A DNA stretch of 7,601 nt from Ruminococcus sp. UBA4383 (lineage in GTDB: Bacteria > Bacillota > Clostridia > Oscillospirales > Ruminococcaceae). Shown one piece after another: positions 1 to 4,758 of the stretch. The DNA is taken from assembly GCA_002389995.1 (NCBI GenBank), contig DGRR01000199.1, positions 5,546 through 13,146 on the forward strand, read 5' to 3'. Under the pieces are notes generated by a model. That model made no database searches. It worked only from the letters and a program-made list of their open reading frames with translations, and was not told the origin of the DNA. The number at the start of each line of letters is the position of its first letter. Positions within the stretch are counted from its first letter, which is position 1. The translations under genes were made by a program, and so were the position numbers.

Positions 1-288
1 CTCGGTATCGGCAACGAGGCAAATGACGAAATGCTCGCAGAATTTACAGGTACTAAGGATACTGTCGTTCATGCATATTCAGGAAGCCAGCTCGCAAATA
101 TGATTAAAATAGTTGCCGTTACAGCTTCACAGATAGGCAGTAAGAGTATGACCCTCTCAGAAGAAACAGACAAGGAACTCACAGAAGAAGACGTTCTCAC
201 AGCTAAACAGAAACTCCTCGGCGAACAGATTCAGGGTCTTGTAAATCAGGACGATTCAAACGATATTTCTTTCGATACAGGCTGGTAA
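1..288 (+). CDS. vWA-domain protein (TerY-like), C-terminal fragment
   Basis: The gene enters from the left edge already in frame, so its start lies outside the window; 95 codons and a TAA stop are visible. The first residues read LGIGNEANDEMLAEFTG, then about 20 residues later comes a helix ending in a Ser-rich stretch (VTASQIGSKSM). This fits the last strand and helix of a von Willebrand factor A domain of the TerY kind, where a 'GIG-x-x-A' strand is followed by 'LxxFT'. The final 40 residues are an acidic tail (EETDKELTEED, DDSNDISFD) with no recognised domain. The metal-binding MIDAS motif (DxSxS) would be upstream and cannot be checked. It lies 44 bp before a PP2C phosphatase gene, a pairing known from TerY-P triads (vWA, PP2C, kinase), which supports the call. 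vWA membership rests on a short fragment, so confidence is moderate. Confidence 0.62.
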   Translation, partial: LGIGNEANDEMLAEFTGTKDTVVHAYSGSQLANMIKIVAVTASQIGSKSMTLSEETDKELTEEDVLTAKQKLLGEQIQGLVNQDDSNDISFDTGW

Positions 289-316
289 TCCTTTAATTAT
301 CAACCAATTACATCAA

Positions 317-322
317 AAGGAG
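317..322 (+). promoter_or_regulatory. Ribosome binding site of the PP2C gene
   Basis: AAGGAG lies 10 bases before the ATG at 333. It supports that start codon and indicates that the phosphatase is translated independently although it is probably co-transcribed with the vWA gene. No convincing promoter or terminator is seen in the 44-bp gap. Confidence 0.75.
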
Positions 323-332
323 TGCAGATATT

Positions 333-1232
333 ATGTTTAAAGGTTTCAGCAACTCTGTAAGAGGTGCAAGCCATGAAAAAAGAAATCTCGTTTGTCAGGA
401 CAGTTCAGCATATAAAGCCTGCGAAAATTACGCTGTTGCAGTAGTCGCTGACGGTCACGGAAGTAAAAAGCATTTCAGAAGCCATATAGGTTCAAAAGCC
501 GCTGTTGATGCAATTATCGAAACTATTGACAGATTCTATGCAGACCCCGACAGATTTGAAGAATGTTTTCAGAAAAATTATAAACTTGTTTTGCAGAATA
601 TCGAAAAACAGATAATCTCCCTCTGGAATGACAAGGTTCTCGCACATATCGCAGAAAATCCCGTCACAAGGGAAGAAAAAAGCGATTTCACAAATGAGGA
701 ATTTTCAAAGATACCTGTTGAGTCCTATTACGGAACTACACTCATAGCCGCAGTTATAGGAAGGAAATTTTCTTTCGGATTCCAGCTCGGTGACGGAAGT
801 CTTGTCGCTGTATTTGAAAACGGTGAGACTGTTATGCCTATCGGTGACGATGAATCTGCTCCCGCAAACATAACCGCTTCAATCTGCAATTCAAACGCAT
901 CGAGAATGTTCAACAGCTTCTATGAACCCGAAAAGAAAGTTCTCGCCCTGTTCTGCTCTACTGACGGATTATACACTTCATTCGGCAGCGACCACGATTT
1001 TCTTGACTATCATACGATAATCGCAGGACAGTTGCATAATGCTGAAGCCTTTGAACCGTCAATCGTAAAGAATATCACCAAAAGAACCCATTTCGGAACT
1101 GAGGACGATATTTCTCTTTCGTGCGTGTTTGATGAACAGCTCGCAAATGACAAACTTGAAACTTTACAGAAAGCTATTGAAAAAAATAAGGAAAAAGCAG
1201 CCGCAAGAAAAGCTAAACTTCTCAACAGATAA
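333..1232 (+). CDS. PP2C-family serine/threonine protein phosphatase
   Basis: Predicted cytosolic metal-dependent (Mn/Mg) phosphatase that removes phosphate from Ser/Thr residues. The 299-residue protein has the PP2C (PPM) signature motifs in order: QD at residues 22-23, DGHG at 40-43, GTT at 134-136, GDG at 153-155, STDG at 209-212 and EDD at 257-259. The aspartates expected to hold the two metals are present, so it should be catalytically active. The domain occupies roughly residues 5-267. The last 30 residues form a Lys/Arg/Ala-rich, probably helical tail. No membrane segment or signal peptide is seen. It follows a vWA gene by 44 bp; vWA plus PP2C plus a Ser/Thr kinase is the known TerY-P triad, so its partner may be a kinase encoded left of the window and its target the vWA protein or an associated effector. 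The function of this copy is inferred from context. Confidence 0.93.
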   Translation: MFKGFSNSVRGASHEKRNLVCQDSSAYKACENYAVAVVADGHGSKKHFRSHIGSKAAVDAIIETIDRFYADPDRFEECFQKNYKLVLQNIEKQIISLWNDKVLAHIAENPVTREEKSDFTNEEFSKIPVESYYGTTLIAAVIGRKFSFGFQLGDGSLVAVFENGETVMPIGDDESAPANITASICNSNASRMFNSFYEPEKKVLALFCSTDGLYTSFGSDHDFLDYHTIIAGQLHNAEAFEPSIVKNITKRTHFGTEDDISLSCVFDEQLANDKLETLQKAIEKNKEKAAARKAKLLNR

Positions 1233-1234
1233 AC

Positions 1235-1261
1235 AAAAGCCGTACATTGTACGGCTTTTTT
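1235..1261. terminator. Bidirectional intrinsic terminator between convergent operons
   Basis: An 11-bp perfect stem (AAAAGCCGTAC at 1235-1245, GTACGGCTTTT at 1249-1259) closes on an ATT loop. On the + strand it is followed by a T-run and ends the PP2C transcript. On the - strand the same hairpin is followed by TTTTGTTTAT and ends the RAMP transcript, whose stop codon is at 1263-1265. It lies in the 30-bp gap between the two converging genes. Confidence 0.88.
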
Positions 1262-1262
1262 A

Positions 1263-3032
1263 TTATTTTTTATACTTTTCAAAAGCAGGCAAGGTTATAT
1301 CTTCATCTGTAATGTCAGGCAAGGAGTATTTGAGCGACCATGCCATTAAATTTCCGCCTTCTCCTGATGAACGGTTTGCAATAAACCATTGATGATGTGC
1401 CTTTGAATTTTTGCTTCCACGTCCGTCATCAGCTATGGGATACGACATTACCGCACCATTTTCAAGGAATTTCTTTGGTGTATTGAAATCCGTTATTTTC
1501 ATAAGCTGTCTGAAATATTCCGTATCAGAATCAAATGGTATATCGTTCATATATTCAGAGGGGTCAATATTTCTGATAACATATTCATCATCAAAAATTC
1601 TTGTCTGAATGCTGTTCACGGTAATTTTAACACTTCCCAGACCGAGAGGTTTAGCATAGCCCATTTTAAACATACGGTTGCTGTCCTGAGAATTTTCACC
1701 GAGTGCGAGAGTCCAGACCAGTTCTTTTAACTGAGATTCGCTTATATTTTCAAAATAGATATCAAAACTGAACTGTGAACCTGCCTTACAGAGTTCGGTG
1801 GAACAGTTTCTTTTAGTTTTTTCATTTGCGGAATAATCTTCTTTTTTGAGGAGAGGATTATGGAGATAGAATTTTCTTCCTTTGAGGTTTACTTTGCAGG
1901 GAATTTTTTTAGGTGCGGGAGAAGTTCTTCTGCCCTGTTTTACTTTCATATATGCGGTAGTTTTGCTTTCGTAAGTCCATGCAAGGGCATTTTCGGGTCT
2001 TTGGGTATAAAATTCGACAGATGTCGTTTTAGGGACGGACAATTCTTTAAGGGTGATATATTTTTCCGAATAAAAAGCCCCGTCAAGCGGAACTGCATCG
2101 GAAAATCTCAGACTTCCCGCCCTGTTCCATTTTTTCTCATAATGCTGTGAAGAACTTCTGTCATAAAATGAAGATGCACCGAATAATGCACAGGCTTTGC
2201 AGAGACAAGTGCCGTCTGTTTTTGAACATGATACATGACTTTCGAGGATATCGTCTATTTTATGGAAAAATACAGAACGTCCGATTTGTGAAGGGGAAAG
2301 ATATACAAGAGTATCTCCTGCTTCGCTGTCTATAATCTCATAGAATACAGGATACATTCTTCCTGAATCATCGGGGGTAATTTCGTATGTAAGGTGCTGT
2401 TTATATTTTTTGAAATAGAAACCTTCCTCATAGATTTTAAGGTTTTTATAATAGTCCTCAACGGCAAAGTCAAGGTTATCGGATTTTATCTCATCGCCTG
2501 CCAAGGAAAATACGGAGGATTTAAGGGATTTTCCATGAATTTCGTACCATGTCCTTTTAACTTCGCCTTCTTTGAGTGCATTGCCACGGAAAGGCTTTTT
2601 CAGAGCGGGATACAAATGCCAGCCCTGTGAATCATATTTCATAAGTCCGGGGTGTCTGGGGAAAGAATGTCTTGCGGACATTATATTATTGTTGTTGACA
2701 TAAAAACAACTGTTGCTGAGAACTTCATAATAAGACCTTATAATTCCCTTGATACGGCTTCCTGTTATTGTGGGGACATCTCCCACACGATAGAAGTCAT
2801 ATATATAATGCCTGCTGTATTCGGGCATATCTGCAAAATCCGCATCTGCGGATTTCTTTTCTGCATCGGGGATACAGAGCGGAGTTTTAACAGTAATTGT
2901 GCAGTTTATTTTACCTGTAAGGTTTCCTTTGTGAGGGATATCTCTTTCCACCTCATGTAACTGGCTTACGAAATTATAGGGATTGATAAATCTTTTATCG
3001 GTTTCGTGCCAGCTTTTATCCTGTGATGCCAT
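1263..3032 (-). CDS. CRISPR-type RAMP (Cas7-like) protein, probably TIGR03986 family
   Basis: A 589-residue predicted RNA-binding protein of the RAMP superfamily. Motifs in order: a GNLTGKINCTITVKTPL strand near residues 36-52; the RAMP signature GDVPTITGSRIKGIIRS at 84-100, the counterpart of 'G-x-P-IPGSSLKGxxR' in Csm3/Cmr4-type proteins; CKACALFG at 278-285; RFSDA at 309-313; and a terminal glycine-rich motif GYAKPLGLGSV at 458-468. Cys269, Cys276, Cys278 and Cys281 may bind zinc. It is about twice as long as ordinary Cas7, with a large insert (about 105-245) and a C-terminal extension (about 475-589, containing KAHHQWFIANR). From memory this layout matches the TIGR03986 RAMP family. Acidic residues 56-68 sit where type III Cas7 subunits carry their cleavage aspartate. 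Its ATG is one base after the cas6 stop, with its ribosome binding site inside the end of cas6, so the two are co-expressed. The role is probably a crRNA-guided or related RNA complex, but no other subunit is encoded nearby. Confidence 0.82.
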   Translation of the reverse strand: MASQDKSWHETDKRFINPYNFVSQLHEVERDIPHKGNLTGKINCTITVKTPLCIPDAEKKSADADFADMPEYSRHYIYDFYRVGDVPTITGSRIKGIIRSYYEVLSNSCFYVNNNNIMSARHSFPRHPGLMKYDSQGWHLYPALKKPFRGNALKEGEVKRTWYEIHGKSLKSSVFSLAGDEIKSDNLDFAVEDYYKNLKIYEEGFYFKKYKQHLTYEITPDDSGRMYPVFYEIIDSEAGDTLVYLSPSQIGRSVFFHKIDDILESHVSCSKTDGTCLCKACALFGASSFYDRSSSQHYEKKWNRAGSLRFSDAVPLDGAFYSEKYITLKELSVPKTTSVEFYTQRPENALAWTYESKTTAYMKVKQGRRTSPAPKKIPCKVNLKGRKFYLHNPLLKKEDYSANEKTKRNCSTELCKAGSQFSFDIYFENISESQLKELVWTLALGENSQDSNRMFKMGYAKPLGLGSVKITVNSIQTRIFDDEYVIRNIDPSEYMNDIPFDSDTEYFRQLMKITDFNTPKKFLENGAVMSYPIADDGRGSKNSKAHHQWFIANRSSGEGGNLMAWSLKYSLPDITDEDITLPAFEKYKK

Positions 3033-3033
3033 T

Positions 3034-3789
3034 TTAACACTCCTTTATTTCTGAAAACACCTGTCCCATACCGAGGGCAGTTTTTATTCCTATGCCTGAA
3101 TATTCGGCAAAATTGCAAAGCATGGATACATAGCTTTTGAAGCTTGTATCTCCGCTGATTCTGAAATTTATATATCCCGAAAATGAGGGGATTTTCACGC
3201 CCTCGACAGAAAAAGATGCTGATGAAAGCTTATAGTCTGAAACGGATATATTTTTTTCAGTTTCCTCTGCGAGTATTTCATAATTGTTATTGACTATTCC
3301 GAAAGCGTTGTCAAATTTTCTTGCAAGGCTGAGAAAAATAAGTCTCAAAGTAGGGAGAATAACATAATTTCCCGAACTTTTGAAAGCAGCAGGGGTAATT
3401 ATATTGATTGTCCGTGATATATATTTTTCGGTTTCTATGTAGTTGTTTTTGAGAAGTTCATCATATGAAAGTTTTAAAATTTCCGCTTCTGAAAATAAAA
3501 TATTGTCGTGCTTGTATTTTATGTAAGCGTTTTTCAGATTCATAAGGGGGACTATTATATTTTCGCAGGCTTGTTGTCCGACAGCAGAGACAGTCCAGAT
3601 ATTTTTCCCCTTTTCAAATCTCACATACTGGCTGAAAGGTCTGAGTGAATCCTTATGCATTTTTTCAGCGAAATCACGGGATATTTTTTCCATAAGCAGA
3701 CCATGCATGACAGAAGATGCCCTTACATTGTACTTTAAATTTTTTTCACTTTCAAACGGAATACTTATTTTACAAATAATTTTTATCAC
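3034..3789 (-). CDS. cas6: CRISPR-associated endoribonuclease Cas6-like protein
   Basis: A 251-residue predicted pre-crRNA processing RNase that would cut within CRISPR repeat RNA. It begins with a short beta strand (IKIICKISIPF, residues 2-12), as in the first ferredoxin-like fold of Cas6, followed by a helix containing His29 (VMHGLL) and the stretch LRPFSQYV at 49-56, resembling the Cas6 'kpFt-x-S' region. A second half starts near ITPAAFKSSGNY (131-142), and the protein ends with the glycine-rich loop GIGIKTALGMGQV at 232-244, the hallmark of Cas6 and RAMP proteins. Length is normal for the family. His29, or less likely His45, could be the catalytic histidine; this is unproven. The start is GTG: an in-frame TGA lies 9 bases upstream, and starting at Met28 would remove the first strand. 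There is no clear ribosome binding site. It is the first gene of a two-gene operon with the RAMP gene. Its substrate array is not in this window. Confidence 0.8.
   Translation of the reverse strand: MIKIICKISIPFESEKNLKYNVRASSVMHGLLMEKISRDFAEKMHKDSLRPFSQYVRFEKGKNIWTVSAVGQQACENIIVPLMNLKNAYIKYKHDNILFSEAEILKLSYDELLKNNYIETEKYISRTINIITPAAFKSSGNYVILPTLRLIFLSLARKFDNAFGIVNNNYEILAEETEKNISVSDYKLSSASFSVEGVKIPSFSGYINFRISGDTSFKSYVSMLCNFAEYSGIGIKTALGMGQVFSEIKEC
3040..3046 (-). promoter_or_regulatory. Ribosome binding site of the RAMP gene, inside the end of cas6
   Basis: On the - strand AAAGGAG lies 7 bases before the ATG ending at 3032 and overlaps the last codons of cas6. The cas6 TAA (3034-3036) is separated from the RAMP ATG by a single base. 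This arrangement points to translational coupling and balanced production of the two proteins. Confidence 0.8.
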
Positions 3790-3817
3790 TTCATTTCATA
3801 TCGCAAATAGTATTAAT

Positions 3818-3846
3818 ATTATAACACAAATCAAAACAATATTCAA
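3818..3846 (-). promoter_or_regulatory. Promoter of the cas6-RAMP operon
   Basis: Reading the - strand, a -35 box TTGAAT (3841-3846) is followed after exactly 17 bases by a -10 box TATAAT (3818-3823), with TG one base before the -10 (extended -10). Transcription would start near 3811, leaving a leader of about 22 bases before the GTG. This is a near-consensus housekeeping sigma promoter, so the operon is expected to be expressed unless repressed. Confidence 0.75.
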
Positions 3847-3883
3847 GTACCGTCAATGAAATTTAGATGAAAAACAAAAAAGC

Positions 3884-3902
3884 TATTGCATTTTATGCAA
3901 TA
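3884..3902. repeat. 19-bp palindrome over the rlmB -35 box, possible operator
   Basis: TATTGCATTTTATGCAATA consists of perfect 8-bp inverted arms around a TTT centre. Its left arm contains the -35 hexamer TTGCAT of the rightward promoter, so a dimeric regulator bound here would block RNA polymerase. It is too AT-rich and lacks the downstream T-run to be a good terminator. It also lies about 40 bp from the leftward cas6 promoter, so one regulator could influence both. No regulator gene is visible. Confidence 0.5.
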
Positions 3903-3914
3903 AAATGATATAAT
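3886..3914 (+). promoter_or_regulatory. Promoter of the rlmB operon
   Basis: A -35 box TTGCAT (3886-3891) is followed after a 17-base spacer by a perfect -10 box TATAAT (3909-3914), with an extended -10 TG at 3906-3907. The start site would be near 3921, giving a leader of about 50 bases before the ATG at 3972. It is back to back with the cas6 promoter. Confidence 0.78.
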
Positions 3915-3960
3915 AAATCTTGTATTATGGTTTACACATAATTGATAATATAAAGAACAA

Positions 3961-3968
3961 AGGAGAGG
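3961..3968 (+). promoter_or_regulatory. Ribosome binding site of rlmB
   Basis: AGGAGAGG lies just before the ATG at 3972 at normal spacing (6 bases from AGGAG) and confirms that start. Confidence 0.78.
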
Positions 3969-3971
3969 GCT

Positions 3972-4757
3972 ATGCCCGTATTTGATATGTATAAAAATAA
4001 AAAAGATATAAACGATTCCGAAAATGATATAATCTTCGGCAGAAATCCCGTCATTGAAGCTTTAAAATCAGGTTCTCCGATTGATACCATTTATATAGAG
4101 GGTACAGGCGGAAGTCTCAACCTTATCCGCAGTCTCGCAAAGGAAAAAGGTATCCTCGTAAAAGATACCGATTCAAAAAAATTATCCCAGCTTTCAGGCG
4201 GTGCATCTCATCAGGGTGTCGCAGCAGTCGGGGCTTGCGGTGAATATGTACAGATAGAGGATATCCTCGCAGTTTCCGCAGAGAAAAATACAAAACCCTT
4301 CATAATAATCTGTGACGAAATTCAGGACCCCCATAACCTCGGTGCAATTATCCGTACTGCCGAAACTTCGGGCGCAGACGGCATTATAATCCCAAAAAGA
4401 AGAAGCGCAGGTCTTAATGCAACCGTTTTCAAAACCTCCGCAGGTGCGGCAAGTTATGTGCCTGTCGCAAGAGTTTCAAACCTCGCTGCCGCCATTGACA
4501 AACTTAAAGAAAACGGTGTATGGATTTACGGTACTGATATGTCAGGAAATGACTACTGCGATACGGATTTTTCAGGCGGCTGCGCTATCGTTATCGGCTC
4601 GGAAGGTTTCGGAATCAGCAGACTTATAAAAGAAAAATGCGATTTTATGATAAAACTCCCCATGCTCGGAAAAATAAACTCCCTCAATGCCTCCGTCGCA
4701 GCAGGCATATTTATGTACGAAATCCTCCGACAGCGCAGGTCATCAAAGGAGGGATAA
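3972..4757 (+). CDS. rlmB: 23S rRNA (guanosine-2'-O-)-methyltransferase RlmB, TrmH/SpoU family
   Basis: Transfers a methyl group from S-adenosylmethionine to the 2'-OH of a guanosine in 23S rRNA (Gm2251 in E. coli) during large-subunit assembly. The 261-residue length is typical. A substrate-binding N-terminal domain (about 20-88, starting IIFGRNPVIEAL and ending at SHQGVAA) is followed by the knotted SPOUT domain. The latter shows motif 1, DPHNLGAIIRTAE, at 119-131; KRRSAGLNA at 142-150, close to the E. coli RlmB sequence; motif 2, IVIGSEGFGI, at 206-215; and motif 3, LPMLGKINSLNASVAAGI, at 229-246. Catalytic residues Asn122, Arg128, Glu211 and the SLNAS loop are intact, so the enzyme should be active. 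Related family members methylate tRNA (TrmH) or other rRNA sites, but the LNASVA context and N-terminal domain favour RlmB. The next gene is translationally coupled to it. Confidence 0.92.
   Translation: MPVFDMYKNKKDINDSENDIIFGRNPVIEALKSGSPIDTIYIEGTGGSLNLIRSLAKEKGILVKDTDSKKLSQLSGGASHQGVAAVGACGEYVQIEDILAVSAEKNTKPFIIICDEIQDPHNLGAIIRTAETSGADGIIIPKRRSAGLNATVFKTSAGAASYVPVARVSNLAAAIDKLKENGVWIYGTDMSGNDYCDTDFSGGCAIVIGSEGFGISRLIKEKCDFMIKLPMLGKINSLNASVAAGIFMYEILRQRRSSKEG
4746..4753 (+). promoter_or_regulatory. Ribosome binding site that fixes the start of the downstream membrane protein
   Basis: AAGGAGGG, within the last codons of rlmB, lies 5 bases before a GTG at 4759. An in-frame ATG exists further upstream at 4687, inside rlmB, but it has no comparable site and would add 24 residues translated from the rlmB coding region in another frame. 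The GTG is therefore the chosen start. Confidence 0.85.
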
Positions 4758-4758
4758 C

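Noticed and set aside
1860..2960. Several + strand frames of 60-100 codons
   Set aside because: They are opposite the RAMP gene, lack ribosome binding sites and show no recognisable protein features.
1263..3789. Recent horizontal transfer of the cas6-RAMP operon
   Set aside because: No insertion sequence, integrase, tRNA or direct repeats flank it, and by eye its codon use does not differ sharply from its neighbours. A computed composition comparison would be needed to say more.
3931..3951. TTTACA and TAATAT as an alternative promoter of rlmB
   Set aside because: The spacing is only 9 bases. The TTGCAT-17-TATAAT pair upstream fits far better.
4687..4758. ATG at 4687 as the start of the pseudo-ATPase
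   Set aside because: It lies inside rlmB with no ribosome binding site; AAGGAGGG sits 5 bases before the GTG at 4759.
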